Assembly: GCA_018672315.1 (NCBI GenBank)
Contig: CP076053.1
Location: forward strand, 186,001 to 250,000
DNA: 64,000 nucleotides
Origin: Nocardioidaceae bacterium
GTDB lineage: Bacteria; Actinomycetota; Actinomycetes; Propionibacteriales; Nocardioidaceae
Direction of reading: 5' to 3'
Numbering within the stretch: the first letter of the stretch is position 1; every line of letters starts with the position of its first letter. The notes beneath the pieces are model-generated. The model saw nothing but the letters and a program-made list of their open reading frames with translations, ran no database searches and was not told the DNA's origin. Shown in pieces: positions 46,066 to 59,206 of this stretch. The position numbers and the translations under genes were made by a program.

Positions 46066-48393
46066 TCACGCCCTCTTCGTGCTCGACAGCGTATCCGCCG
46101 CGATCAGGGCGGCCCGTACGGCGTGCGCCGCGTCGGCGGCGCGCGTCTCCGACAGGGCGCCGGCGCCGACCTCGCAGCAGTAGAAGACGTCGACGGCCTG
46201 CGGTCCGACGGTGGCCACGTGAGCGGAGCGGACGATCACGTCGATCTCGGCGAGCGCCCGGCACACCAGGGCGACGGTGCCGCGTCGGTCGTCGGCACGC
46301 ACCTCCAGGACGGTCGCTCCACGGGAGGCGTCCGGATCCAGGACGACCACGGGCTCGGGCGCCCCCTCGCGCTGCTCGCCGATACGTCGCAGCACCTCCT
46401 CGGCCGCGGAGGACCCCCCCGCCTCACCCCGGGCCGCCTCGAGCAGCTTGCGTCGCAGCACGGCGGGCTGGCGTACGCCCTCGACCTCCCAGCGCGAGTG
46501 CGCGAGGTCGCCGCCGGTCCAGGCGCGGGCCGCGAGCACGGAGACCCGGTCGACCGCGAGGGCGGTCGCGAGGTCGGCGAGCAGACCCGGGCGGTCGGGT
46601 GCCACCACGACGACGGTGCCACCGTCGGGCTCGGTGCCGGTCGCGGCGGTGATGTCGACGACCGGCTCCCCCGCCTCGAGCGAGGCGCGCTGCTCGGCGT
46701 CGAGGTCGGTCTCGGCGGGTACGTCCGGCGCCGCCGCGGCGGCCGACCGGCTGCCGCCGAGGTGGGCGCGCACCCGGCGCACCAGGTCGGTGATCAGGCG
46801 CGCCCGCCAGTCGGTCCAGGCGGCGGGCCCGGTCGCACGCGCGTCGGCCTCGGTGAGCGCGGCCAGGAGGTCGAGGGTCTCGACGTCCGCCACGGCGCTC
46901 GCCACGGCCTCGATGGTCGAGGGGTCCTGGAGGTCGCGGGTCGTGGCGGTCGCGGGCAGCAGCAGGTGGTGGCGCACCAGGCGGCGTACGAGCTCGGGCA
47001 CGGGGTCCTCGAAGCCCATGCGGCGGACGACCGCCTCGGCGATCGGCGCCCCCTCCACGGAGTGGTCGGTGCGTCCTCCCTTGCCGATGTCGTGCAGGAG
47101 CGCCGCGACCAGAAGCACGTCGGGGCGCTTGACGCGGCGGATCAACCGGGACGCCTCGATCACGGTCTCCACGCTGTGGCGGTCGACGGTGTAGGAGTGC
47201 ACGGTCGTCGCGTGCGGCAGCAGGCGCACCCGCTGCCACTCGGGCAGGATCGCCCCCACCACGGCACCGGTCGCCTCGAGCGTCTCCCACACCTCGCGCA
47301 GCGGGTCGCCCGCGGCGAGCAGCCGCACCAGCTGCTCCCGCGACTCCCGCGGCCACGGGTCCGGCAGGGACGCCCCGGCGCGGACGAGGCGCGCACTCGT
47401 GGTGGGCGCGAGCACGAGGTCGCGCCCGGCGGCGGCTGCGGCGGAGCGCAGCAGCAGGCCCGGGTCCTCACCGACGCGCGCGCCGGCGTCGAGCACGATC
47501 TCCTCCCCCGAGATCGCGACGCCGTCGCCGACCCGTTCCAGCCGCGGGCGGCGCGGCCGGGTCGCGAGGGGCGGCTGGCGGAGCACTGCGTCGACCCGGC
47601 GCCAGGTGAGGTGGGACAGGTGGGCGAGGCGCTGACCCTCGGCGCGGACGCGTCGCTCGACGGCCCGCGGGTCGCCGACGGCCAGGTCCGGGTCGGGGTG
47701 GGAGGCGAGCCGCTCGGCCAGGTCGGGCCAGACCTCCTGGACGATGCGGTCGCCGCGACGTCCGGTGACGACGTGAAGGGCGTCGCGCACGTCGAGCAGC
47801 CGCCGCCGGCACCGGGCGAGCTCCTGGTGGTCGACGTCGACGAGCCAGGTCGCGACGAGGGCCTTGAGGTTGGTCGCGTCGCGCAGACCCCCCTCGGACT
47901 CCTTGAGGTCGATGATGCTCTGGTGCGCGAGCTCGCCGACGCGGTCGACGCGTTCGCGCGTGCGTTCGCGCAGTTGCGGGAGCCTCTCGCGCGCCGTGCG
48001 GCGCCAGGACGTCAGCAGGTCGCTGCGCAGACGCAGCGTGAGGTTCGGGTCGCCCGCGAGGTGGCGGGCGTCGAGCAGTCCCAGGGCGACCCTGATGTCC
48101 GCCTCGGCGGCCTCCCGGGCGGCGCCCAGGGGGCGTACGGAGTGGTCGATCTGCTTGCCCGAGTCCCACAGCGGATACCAGATGTCCCCTGCCCACGACC
48201 CCGGCTCGGGGTGCTCGGCCTCGTCGACGACGAGGATCACGTCGAGGTCGCTGAACGGCGAGAGCTCCGACCGTCCGAAGCCGCCGACGGCGACCAGCGC
48301 GACCCCGGTCTCGGGGACGTCGGTGGTCCTCCACGCGTCGCGGCACAGGGCGTCGGCCTCGGCCGTACGCCTCGCCCGCCCCTCGGCGGTCAT
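46066..48393 (-). CDS. glnD: PII uridylyl/adenylyl-transferase GlnD
   Basis: 775-residue nitrogen sensor that modifies and demodifies PII. Nucleotidyltransferase motif VAVGGFGRSELSPFSDLDVI near residue 35, HD phosphohydrolase motif VAALLHDIGKGGRTDH near 435, and two C-terminal ACT domains (VVVAPDRPGLLADLATALAV and the last 80 residues). In actinobacteria GlnD adenylylates GlnK rather than uridylylating it. It follows glnB1 by 12 bp in the amtB-glnB-glnD operon. Confidence 0.95.
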   Translation of the reverse strand: MTAEGRARRTAEADALCRDAWRTTDVPETGVALVAVGGFGRSELSPFSDLDVILVVDEAEHPEPGSWAGDIWYPLWDSGKQIDHSVRPLGAAREAAEADIRVALGLLDARHLAGDPNLTLRLRSDLLTSWRRTARERLPQLRERTRERVDRVGELAHQSIIDLKESEGGLRDATNLKALVATWLVDVDHQELARCRRRLLDVRDALHVVTGRRGDRIVQEVWPDLAERLASHPDPDLAVGDPRAVERRVRAEGQRLAHLSHLTWRRVDAVLRQPPLATRPRRPRLERVGDGVAISGEEIVLDAGARVGEDPGLLLRSAAAAAGRDLVLAPTTSARLVRAGASLPDPWPRESREQLVRLLAAGDPLREVWETLEATGAVVGAILPEWQRVRLLPHATTVHSYTVDRHSVETVIEASRLIRRVKRPDVLLVAALLHDIGKGGRTDHSVEGAPIAEAVVRRMGFEDPVPELVRRLVRHHLLLPATATTRDLQDPSTIEAVASAVADVETLDLLAALTEADARATGPAAWTDWRARLITDLVRRVRAHLGGSRSAAAAAPDVPAETDLDAEQRASLEAGEPVVDITAATGTEPDGGTVVVVAPDRPGLLADLATALAVDRVSVLAARAWTGGDLAHSRWEVEGVRQPAVLRRKLLEAARGEAGGSSAAEEVLRRIGEQREGAPEPVVVLDPDASRGATVLEVRADDRRGTVALVCRALAEIDVIVRSAHVATVGPQAVDVFYCCEVGAGALSETRAADAAHAVRAALIAADTLSSTKRA

Positions 48394-48405
48394 CGGGGCC
48401 CCGGG

Positions 48406-50197
<1,792 letters not shown>

Positions 50198-50220
50198 GCG
50201 CCGAAGAGTCCGACAGCTTT

Positions 50221-50236
50221 GTTTCGCCTGTGTTTC
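50221..50236 (-). promoter_or_regulatory. GlnR-like half-sites upstream of amtB1
   Basis: On the minus strand GAAAC-n6-GAAAC, 11 bp apart, matching the b-half of the GlnR box (GTnAC-n6-GAAAC). Located 24-39 bp before the ATG. Confidence 0.45.
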
Positions 50237-50301
50237 CGATCCCCCGGCACGCCGTGCGCATGTGGCGCTGATCACTGCCCTGCAAGAGCGGGCGTGTACG
50301 A

Positions 50302-50341
50302 CGACAGGGGCCGCCGCCCTCGTGGGCGGCGACCCCTGTCG
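50302..50341 (-). terminator. Terminator after glnB2
   Basis: Arms of 18 nt with one mismatch (17 pairs) around a TCGT loop. It begins 25 bp downstream of the glnB2 stop and separates the two amtB-glnB modules. Confidence 0.65.
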
Positions 50342-50366
50342 CGTCGAACCGGTCGAGCTCAGGTGC

Positions 50367-52174
<1,808 letters not shown>

Positions 52175-52196
52175 GCACGCCGTGCACGGGGACGAA

Positions 52197-53393
52197 TCAG
52201 GCGTCGAGCAAGGCGTCGACGAAGCCCTCGGGGTCGAACGGCGCGAGGTCGTCGGCGCCCTCACCGAGACCCACGAGCTTCACGGGTACGCCGAGCTCGC
52301 GCTGCACCGCGACGACGATGCCGCCCTTGGCCGAACCGTCGAGCTTGGTCAGCACGACGCCGGTGACGTCGACGACCTCGCGGAAGACACGCGCCTGCGT
52401 CATGCCGTTCTGACCCGTGGTGGCGTCGAGCACCAGCAGCACCTCGGTGACGGGCACCTGCTTCTCGATGACTCGCTTGACCTTGCCGAGCTCGTCCATC
52501 AGGCCCGCCTTGTTCTGCAGCCGGCCGGCGGTGTCGACCACGACGACGTCGAGCCCGCGGTCGACCCCCACCTTCACGGCCTCGAACCCGACGCTGGCGG
52601 GGTCGCCGCCCTCGGGGCCGCGGACGACATCGACGCCGACCCGCTCGCCCCACGTCGAGAGCTGGTCGGCCGCCGCGGCACGGAAGGTGTCGGCCGCGCC
52701 GAGCACGACCTGCTTGTCCTCGGCGACCAGCACGCGGGCCAGCTTGCCGACGGTGGTGGTCTTGCCCGTGCCGTTGACCCCGACGACCAGCACGACGCCC
52801 GGCTTGCCGTCGCCGCCGTCCAGGGCCAGGGAGCGGTCGGTGTCGGTGCCGACGAGGGTGAGCAGCTCCTCGCGGAGCACGCTGCGTACGTCGCTCTCGC
52901 CGCCCTCGACGCGAATCCGGGTCCGCAGACGCTCCACGAGCTCCTGGGCGGGCCCAACGCCGACGTCGGCGGAGATCAGCAGGTCCTCGATCTCCTCCCA
53001 GGTGTCCTCGTCGACCGAGTCGCGCGAGAGCAGCGCCAGCAGGCTGCGCCCCAGCAGGTTCTGGCTGCCGGCCAGCCGGGCACGCAGGCGCTGCAGCCGG
53101 CTCTGGGTCGACTCGGGCCGCTCGAGGCCGGGCGCGTCCGGCCCCGGTTCCTCCACCACGGTCGCATCGGCCGTCGCCTCGTCGACCTCGGTCGGGGACT
53201 GCGCGGAGGTCTCGGGCGCCGCGACCCCGGCGGCGTCGGTCGCGCGGCCCGCTGCGGCCTCGGTGTCGCCCGACGACACGGTCAGGTCGTTGCGCCGCCG
53301 TCGCCGCAACGAGGTGACGAGACCCGCCATCGTCACCAGGGCGACGCCGGCGATCGCGATGATCAGGAAGAGGAAGCTCGAGACGATGTCCAC
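52197..53393 (-). CDS. ftsY: Signal recognition particle receptor FtsY
   Basis: 398 residues. One N-terminal transmembrane segment (VDIVSSFLFLIIAIAGVALV), an acidic linker, then NG domains with GVNGTGKTTTVGKLA, AADTFRAAAADQLSTW, DTAGRLQNKAGLM and TKLDGSAKGG. Membrane-anchored partner of Ffh. GTG at 53391-53393 gives the membrane segment at the very start; a TTG four codons earlier is less likely. Confidence 0.95.
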   Translation of the reverse strand: MDIVSSFLFLIIAIAGVALVTMAGLVTSLRRRRRNDLTVSSGDTEAAAGRATDAAGVAAPETSAQSPTEVDEATADATVVEEPGPDAPGLERPESTQSRLQRLRARLAGSQNLLGRSLLALLSRDSVDEDTWEEIEDLLISADVGVGPAQELVERLRTRIRVEGGESDVRSVLREELLTLVGTDTDRSLALDGGDGKPGVVLVVGVNGTGKTTTVGKLARVLVAEDKQVVLGAADTFRAAAADQLSTWGERVGVDVVRGPEGGDPASVGFEAVKVGVDRGLDVVVVDTAGRLQNKAGLMDELGKVKRVIEKQVPVTEVLLVLDATTGQNGMTQARVFREVVDVTGVVLTKLDGSAKGGIVVAVQRELGVPVKLVGLGEGADDLAPFDPEGFVDALLDA

Positions 53394-53444
53394 GGCTCGA
53401 TCCAATCACGCGCGGCGGCCGCGATCACCCGCCGCCGGCAGACC

Positions 53445-53597
53445 TCAGCGGTGCAGCAGCTGCGAGGCCCCGCGGACGCCGGGCACGCGCATCAGCCGAC
53501 CCCCGGTGTGCGGGGCGGCGACCACGAGGAGCACCAAGGAGGCGAGGACGACGACGCCGGTCATCGTGGCGAGGAGGAGCATCAGGGCTGTGACCAT
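53445..53597 (-). CDS. Very small membrane protein (50 aa)
   Basis: Begins MVTALMLLLATMTGVVVLAS and continues with further hydrophobic residues; one transmembrane helix (about 2-27) and a basic tail (GGRLMRVPGVRG, then ASQLLHR). No family recognised. Located between ftsY and the thioesterase, same strand. Shine-Dalgarno-like GGTGG 5 nt before the ATG. Plausible but could be chance. Confidence 0.4.
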   Translation of the reverse strand: MVTALMLLLATMTGVVVLASLVLLVVAAPHTGGRLMRVPGVRGASQLLHR

Positions 53598-53701
53598 GGG
53601 AACCACCTGGGGAAGTGCCGGGGAAGGCAGGTGAGTACGAACCCGCCCAACTCTGGCACGACCGGTGCCCGGCCGGAAGGGATCGACGCGAAGTCGACGG
53701 C

Positions 53702-54187
53702 TCAGCCGTCGGCGACCAGGGGTGCGACGGCCGCCCGGATCTCCTCGGGCACCGGCACCACCGGACGGTCCCCCTTGGCGCCGTTCGCGACGTACACGTG
53801 CACGAACCGCCCCTCGGCGGCGGCCTCGTCACCGGGCCCCTGGAAGAGGCCGATGCGGTACGTCACCGACGACCGTCCCAGCCGCTCGACGACCAGACCG
53901 GTCTCGACGGGGTCGGGGAAGCCGAGCTCGGCGAAGTAGCGGCACGAGGTCTCCGCGACGATGCCGATCGCGTCGAGGTCGCGGATCGGGAGCCCCGTCG
54001 CCTCGTAGAGGTGGGCGTTGACCGCGGTGTCGAAGAGCTCGTAGTAGGTGGCGTTGTTCATGTGGCCGTACGCGTCGTCGTCGCGCCACCGGGTCGTCAC
54101 CGTGCGCCAGGCGACGAAGTCGGCCCGCGTGGGCCGCGGCTGTCGTGGCTGTCGTGGCGGTGGCCCACTGCCCTGCTGCTGGTTCAC
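53702..54187 (-). CDS. Hotdog-fold acyl-CoA thioesterase
   Basis: 161 residues. 4-hydroxybenzoyl-CoA thioesterase family motif TRWRDDDAYGHMNNATYYEL, Asp being the catalytic residue. A Gln/Pro-rich N-terminal stretch of about 20 residues precedes it. GTG 54185-54187 overlaps the smc stop by 4 nt. Hydrolyses some acyl-CoA; the substrate is not known. Confidence 0.9.
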   Translation of the reverse strand: MNQQQGSGPPPRQPRQPRPTRADFVAWRTVTTRWRDDDAYGHMNNATYYELFDTAVNAHLYEATGLPIRDLDAIGIVAETSCRYFAELGFPDPVETGLVVERLGRSSVTYRIGLFQGPGDEAAAEGRFVHVYVANGAKGDRPVVPVPEEIRAAVAPLVADG

Positions 54188-57100
54188 GCCGGCTGCCTCT
54201 CGCGCAACCGCTGGGAGATCACCGTGGACACACCGTCACCGCGCATGGTCACACCGTAGAGCGCGTCGCCGACCTCCATCGTGCGCTTCTGGTGGGTGAT
54301 CACGAGCAGCTGCGAGTCCTCGCGCAGCTCCTCGTAGATCTCGAGCAGACGGCCGAGGTTGGTGTCGTCCAGCGCCGCCTCGACCTCGTCGAGGATGTAG
54401 AAGGGCGAGGGTCGCGCCTTGAACAGCGCCACGAGGAACGCGACGGCGACCAGCGACCGCTCCCCGCCCGAGAGCAGCGAGAGCCGCTTGACCTTCTTGC
54501 CGGGCGGGCGTGCCTCGACCTCGACGCCCGTGGTGAGCATGCTGGAGGGGTCGGTGAGCACGAGACGTCCCTCGCCGCCGGGGAAGAGCCGGGCGAAGAC
54601 GTGGTCGAAGGCGACCTGCACGTCGCGGTAGGCCTCGGTGAAGACCTGCTCCACGCGCTCGTCGACCTGCGTGACGATGTCGGCGAGGTCGGCGCGGGTG
54701 CGGCGCAGGTCCTCGAGCTGCTCGGAGAGGAACGCGTGCCGTTCCTCCATCGCGGTGAACTCCTCGAGCGCGAGCGGGTTGATGCGACCGAGCTGGGAGA
54801 GCGCACGCTCGGCCTGACGCAGCCGCTTCTCCTGGGCCGCGCGCTCGAAGGCGTACGTCGGTGGGTCCGCGCCGTCCTCGACCTCGACGGAGAGGTCGGG
54901 CACCGGTCGGTCCGGGCCGTAGTCGGCGACCAGGGCGTCGACCTCGAGACCGAGGTCGGTCATGGCGCGCTCCGCGAGCTGGTCGAGCCGCATCTGGTGG
55001 GCCGCCCGCGCCATCTCGTCGCGGTGGGCGTCGGTGCGCAGCTCGTCGAGGTCGCGCGCGAGGTCGCGCAGCCGGCCGCGTACGTCGAGCAGCGCCTGCT
55101 CGTCCGAGGCGCGCGACTGCTGCACCTCTGCACGTCGCGCAGCGGCGGCCCCGAGCGAGACCTCCAGGGCGGCCAGCACCTTCTGACACGCCTGCTGGAC
55201 CCCTCGCGCGGTGGTCGCCTCGGCTCGCAACCGCTGCCGCCTGGCCTCGGCCCGGGCCCGCTGCTCACGCTCGGTCGCGGCGCGGCGCCGCAGGCCGGCG
55301 GCACGCCCGAGCACGGACTTCGCCTGCTCCTCGACCGTCCGCAGCGCCAGCCGCGCCTGGGTCTCGGCGGCGCGCGCCTCCCTGGCGGCCTCGGCGAGCC
55401 TTTCCCGCTCGGCGGTCTCCGGCTCCTCGGCCGGTGCCTGCTCGGCGGTCGCGAGCCGCTCCTCCAGCGCGGTGGCGGCGGCGAGCGCGTCGGAGTGGGC
55501 GGCCTGCGCCGCCTCGATGGCGGCTCCTGCCCGCTCGGCGTCGGACCGGGCGTTGCGCGCGGCGGCGCCGTGCTGGGCCAGCTCCTCGGCGACGGCCGCC
55601 AGGGTCGCGTCGGACTCGTGGAGCTGCGCCAGCGTCACGTCGACGGCCGCCCGGGCCGTGGCGCGCTCGTGCTCGAGGCGGGTGAGCGCGAACCCGAGCC
55701 GCTCGGTCTCCGCGACCACGTCCGCGAGCCGTTCGCCCGCCTCGTCCACGGCCGCCTGCACCTCGAGCAGGCTCGAACCGTCGTGGGTGCCGCCGCGGGC
55801 CGCGTACGCCCCGAGGAGGTCGCCCTCACGGGTCACCGCTCGACGGGGCCGGTCGACCGACGCCGCCGCGACCCACGCCGACGCGGCGTCGAGGTCGTCG
55901 ACGACCAGCACGTCGCCGAGCAGCGCGGCGACGGCGGTGGTGAGGTCGTCCGGTGCGTTCACGTGGGCGAGCGCCCAGACCGCTCCGGAAGCGGCCTGTT
56001 CCCGTGCCGTGGCCGTCGCCGAGCCCGAGGGCGCCCCGGCCACGAGGAGGTCCGCCCGGCCGAGGTCCTCGACGCGGAGTCGTTCGAGGGTCGGCGGCAC
56101 GTGGGCGAGCGAGGCCAGCACGACGGCGTCCGCGGCTGGACCCAGCGCTGCGGCGACCGCGGCTTCGTACCCGGCGTCGACGTCGAGCAGAGCCGCGACG
56201 CTGCCGCGGACGCCGAGCGGGCCGCCCGGCTCGTGCGGGTCGTCGGACGCCAGCTCCAGCAGCGCACCGGCGCCGTCCTTGCGGCGGAGCCCCGTCTCGA
56301 GCGCGTCGCGGCGTGCGGTCAGCGCCGCACGGTCCCGCTCGGCCTGCTCCGTGCGGGTCTGGACCTGCGCCAGCTCCTCCTCCACGGCCGCGAGGCGTGC
56401 CGCGGCCTGCTCGTGCTCGGCATCGAGGTCCTCCTCGCCGGCGTCGAGCCCGGCGACCTGCGTCTCCAGGGCGGTGAACTCGCGCTGCGCCCGCTCGGCG
56501 CGCTGCAGCGCGGCCTCGCGGGAGCCGCTGAGTCGCTCGGCCTCCTCGGCGGCGGAGCGCGCTCGCGTACGCGCCACCTCGACCTGCCCCCTCAACCGGG
56601 CCAGCCCCTCACGACGGTCGGCGGCCGCGCGCTGCAGGTCGGCGACCCGCTTGTCCTCGGCCGCCGCCTCGGCCTCGGCGGCGGTGCGGGCCGTCACCGA
56701 CGCCTCGAGTTCCGCGGACAGCTCGGCGGTGCGGGCCTCGATCGCCTGCTCCTCGGCCTCGACGCGCTCGGCCTCCGCCTCCAGCTCCTCCGGGCTCCGT
56801 CCGGAGCCCGCGACGGGCTGCGCGGCGCCGTCCTCGGCGTGGCGCAGCCGTTCAGCAGCGAGCGACTGCAGGCCGCGGAAGCGTTCGGCGAGGCCGGAGA
56901 GGTCGAACCAGGTCTCCTGCGCTCGGGCGAGCTGCGGCAGGCTCTCCCGCAGCGTGGCCTCCAACGCCGCCTCGAGCTCCCGGGCGACCTCGAGCGCCGC
57001 GGTGACCTCGGCCTGGCGGGCGGCCAGCGCCTCCTCGTCGGCCGTCTCGGCCTCCAGCGTCGCCCGGGCCGAGACCACGTCGTCGGCGAGGACGCGGGCC

Positions 57101-57777
57101 CTGGCGTCGCGGACGTCGGCCTGGATCACCGCGGCCCGTCGCGCCACCTCGGCCTGCCGGCCCAGTGGCTTGAGCTGACGACGCAGCTCGGCGAGGAGGT
57201 CGGTGAGGCGGTGCAGGTTGGCCTCGGTCGCCTCGAGCTTGCGCAGCGCCTTCTCCTTGCGCTTGCGGTGCTTCAGGACGCCTGCGGCCTCCTCGATGAA
57301 TCCGCGACGGTCCTCCGGCGTCGCCCGCAGGATCGAGTCGAGCTGCCCCTGCCCGACGATCACGTGCATCTCGCGTCCGATGCCGGAGTCGCTGAGGAGC
57401 TCCTGGACGTCGAGGAGCCGACACGTCGAGCCGTTGATCGCGTACTCCGAGCCGCCGTTGCGGAACATCGTGCGGCTGATCGTTACCTCGGTGTAGTCGA
57501 TCGGCAGGGCACCGTCGGAGTTGTCGATGGTCAACGCCACCTCGGCCCGGCCGAGCGGGGCGCGACCGGAGGTGCCCGCGAAGACGACGTCCTCCATCTT
57601 GCCGCCGCGCAGGCTCTTGGCTCCCTGCTCCCCCATCACCCAGGCGAGGGCGTCGACGACGTTGGACTTGCCGGAGCCGTTGGGTCCGACGATGCAGGTG
57701 ATGCCCGGCTCCAGCTCCAGCGTGGTCGCGGAGGCGAAGGACTTGAAGCCCCTGAGCGTGAGGGTCTTGAGGTACAC
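54184..57777 (-). CDS. smc: Chromosome segregation ATPase SMC
   Basis: 1197 residues, normal length. Walker A IVGPNGSGKSNVVDALAWV near residue 30; two long coiled-coil arms (Ala/Glu/Arg-rich) around a hinge (about 500-640, with VRGSVAALLDVDAGYEAAV); ABC signature LSLLSGGERSLVAVAFLVAL and Walker B PFYILDEVEAALDD near the C-terminus. Starts with GTG after a GGGAGGAG site. Usual partners ScpA/ScpB are not in this window. Highly GC-rich coiled coils make long spurious frames. Confidence 0.98.
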   Translation of the reverse strand: MYLKTLTLRGFKSFASATTLELEPGITCIVGPNGSGKSNVVDALAWVMGEQGAKSLRGGKMEDVVFAGTSGRAPLGRAEVALTIDNSDGALPIDYTEVTISRTMFRNGGSEYAINGSTCRLLDVQELLSDSGIGREMHVIVGQGQLDSILRATPEDRRGFIEEAAGVLKHRKRKEKALRKLEATEANLHRLTDLLAELRRQLKPLGRQAEVARRAAVIQADVRDARARVLADDVVSARATLEAETADEEALAARQAEVTAALEVARELEAALEATLRESLPQLARAQETWFDLSGLAERFRGLQSLAAERLRHAEDGAAQPVAGSGRSPEELEAEAERVEAEEQAIEARTAELSAELEASVTARTAAEAEAAAEDKRVADLQRAAADRREGLARLRGQVEVARTRARSAAEEAERLSGSREAALQRAERAQREFTALETQVAGLDAGEEDLDAEHEQAAARLAAVEEELAQVQTRTEQAERDRAALTARRDALETGLRRKDGAGALLELASDDPHEPGGPLGVRGSVAALLDVDAGYEAAVAAALGPAADAVVLASLAHVPPTLERLRVEDLGRADLLVAGAPSGSATATAREQAASGAVWALAHVNAPDDLTTAVAALLGDVLVVDDLDAASAWVAAASVDRPRRAVTREGDLLGAYAARGGTHDGSSLLEVQAAVDEAGERLADVVAETERLGFALTRLEHERATARAAVDVTLAQLHESDATLAAVAEELAQHGAAARNARSDAERAGAAIEAAQAAHSDALAAATALEERLATAEQAPAEEPETAERERLAEAAREARAAETQARLALRTVEEQAKSVLGRAAGLRRRAATEREQRARAEARRQRLRAEATTARGVQQACQKVLAALEVSLGAAAARRAEVQQSRASDEQALLDVRGRLRDLARDLDELRTDAHRDEMARAAHQMRLDQLAERAMTDLGLEVDALVADYGPDRPVPDLSVEVEDGADPPTYAFERAAQEKRLRQAERALSQLGRINPLALEEFTAMEERHAFLSEQLEDLRRTRADLADIVTQVDERVEQVFTEAYRDVQVAFDHVFARLFPGGEGRLVLTDPSSMLTTGVEVEARPPGKKVKRLSLLSGGERSLVAVAFLVALFKARPSPFYILDEVEAALDDTNLGRLLEIYEELREDSQLLVITHQKRTMEVGDALYGVTMRGDGVSTVISQRLRERQPA

Positions 57778-57912
57778 GGGGCTCCTCCCTGGTGACGGCC
57801 CGGACGGGGGACGTCGGGTACGCGCAGCGGTGGGACATGGGGAAGCCGCTCTGCGCCGTCAGGCTAGGCGGCGCCGGGGCGTACGCCGGGGAGGCGCGCC
57901 CGGCCGGCTGGA

Positions 57913-59181
57913 TCAGCGCGGGGCGTCCGCCGCCGTCACCCCGCCGACCTCGCTGACCTCGTCGGCGTGCGCGACCTGCATCAGCGGCCGCCACAGCCAC
58001 ACCAGGAGCAGCACCGACCCGACGAAGCCGAACCAGAACGGGGCCACCACCCCCAGGGCGCCGGCCAGCACCGACCCGAGGCCCGCGCCCGCGGCGAGTC
58101 CCGCCGTGCCCGCGAACCGGTAGGCCGACCCGACCCGGCCCTGGAGCGCCTCCGGGACCGCGCGCATCCGGATGGTGGTCATGATCGTGCCCCAGACGAA
58201 CTCGTGGACCCCGAAGACGACCATCATCGCGAGCGCGACGACGGGCAGCCTGTTGAGCGCGAACACGAAGTGGAAGACGGTCTCCACGGCCAGGCCGATG
58301 CGCATCAGCACCCCCAACGGCAGGGCGCCCTCGAGGCGGTCGTACGCCACCATGCCGATCAGGCCGCCCACGGCGCTCGCCGTGGTGAGGAGGCCGTACC
58401 CCACCTCACCCATCTCGAGCACCTCCAGCGCGTAGAGCACCAGAACCGCCAGGGTGGCCCCGAAAGTGACGTTGAAGGCGAAGATCGTGATCGTCAGCGT
58501 GCGGAGGGCCGCATGGCCACGCAGCCAGCGCAGCCCCTCGCGGACCTCTCGGGCCGCCGCGCCGCGGGTACGGTCCCGGTCGACCCGACCACGACGCAGG
58601 GTGATGCGTGACATCAGCACCACCGCGAGCAGCGCGAGCACGACCTGGGCCGCGTAGGGCCACACGGTGCCGACAGTGAAGAGCGCGGCGCCCAGCGGGG
58701 GTCCGGCCAGGCGGTTCGCCACCACGAACCCGGCCATCTGCCTGGCGTTGGCGACGCCGAGATCCCGCGGGCCGACGAGCTGCGGCAGCATCGCGGAGAA
58801 GGAGCCGTCGGCGAAGGTCTCGGTCACCCCGATCAGGAACACCATCGTCAGCAGCACCCCGACCGTGAGGGTGTCGGTGACGATCAGCGCCACGACGGCC
58901 ACCAGCAGCAGGGCGCGCAGCGCGTCGGTGACGAGCGCGACCGTACGACGGTCCGAGCGGTCGACCACGACACCGGCGTACAGGCCGATGAGCATCGGCG
59001 GGGCGAACAGCAGGAAGGTCGAGAGCCCGACGAGCAACGGGTCACGCGTCAGCGAGGCGACGAGCAGGGGCCCGGCCGCGAGCGCGATGCCGTCGCCGAG
59101 GTTCGCGGTCCAGCTGGCCCCCAGCAGCCACCGGTAGTCCGTGCCCAGGCGGGACGGGAGCAACCGGTCGAGGATTCTCAC
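57913..59181 (-). CDS. MFS transporter (EntS-like exporter)
   Basis: 422 residues, twelve transmembrane segments. MFS motif A-type loop GLYAGVVVDRSDRRTVALV near residue 65 with the DRxDRR form, and conserved inner helices (LLGASWTANLGDGIALAAGP). Resembles MFS-3/enterobactin-exporter proteins; substrate unknown. GTG 59179-59181 has TAGGGT 6 nt before it. Not obviously linked to smc or the SDR gene. Confidence 0.88.
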   Translation of the reverse strand: MRILDRLLPSRLGTDYRWLLGASWTANLGDGIALAAGPLLVASLTRDPLLVGLSTFLLFAPPMLIGLYAGVVVDRSDRRTVALVTDALRALLLVAVVALIVTDTLTVGVLLTMVFLIGVTETFADGSFSAMLPQLVGPRDLGVANARQMAGFVVANRLAGPPLGAALFTVGTVWPYAAQVVLALLAVVLMSRITLRRGRVDRDRTRGAAAREVREGLRWLRGHAALRTLTITIFAFNVTFGATLAVLVLYALEVLEMGEVGYGLLTTASAVGGLIGMVAYDRLEGALPLGVLMRIGLAVETVFHFVFALNRLPVVALAMMVVFGVHEFVWGTIMTTIRMRAVPEALQGRVGSAYRFAGTAGLAAGAGLGSVLAGALGVVAPFWFGFVGSVLLLVWLWRPLMQVAHADEVSEVGGVTAADAPR

Positions 59182-59187
59182 CGGAGA

Positions 59188-59193
59188 ACCCTA
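59188..59193 (-). promoter_or_regulatory. Putative -10 (TAGGGT) for leaderless MFS gene
   Basis: Minus-strand TAGGGT ends 6 nt before the GTG at 59181. Confidence 0.42.
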
Positions 59194-59206
59194 GATGTCC
59201 GGTGCC

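Noticed and set aside
54145-57795. 1216-codon plus-strand frame opposite smc
   Set aside because: Complement of the SMC coiled-coil coding sequence; repetitive Arg/Gly/Leu composition and no start signal or motif.
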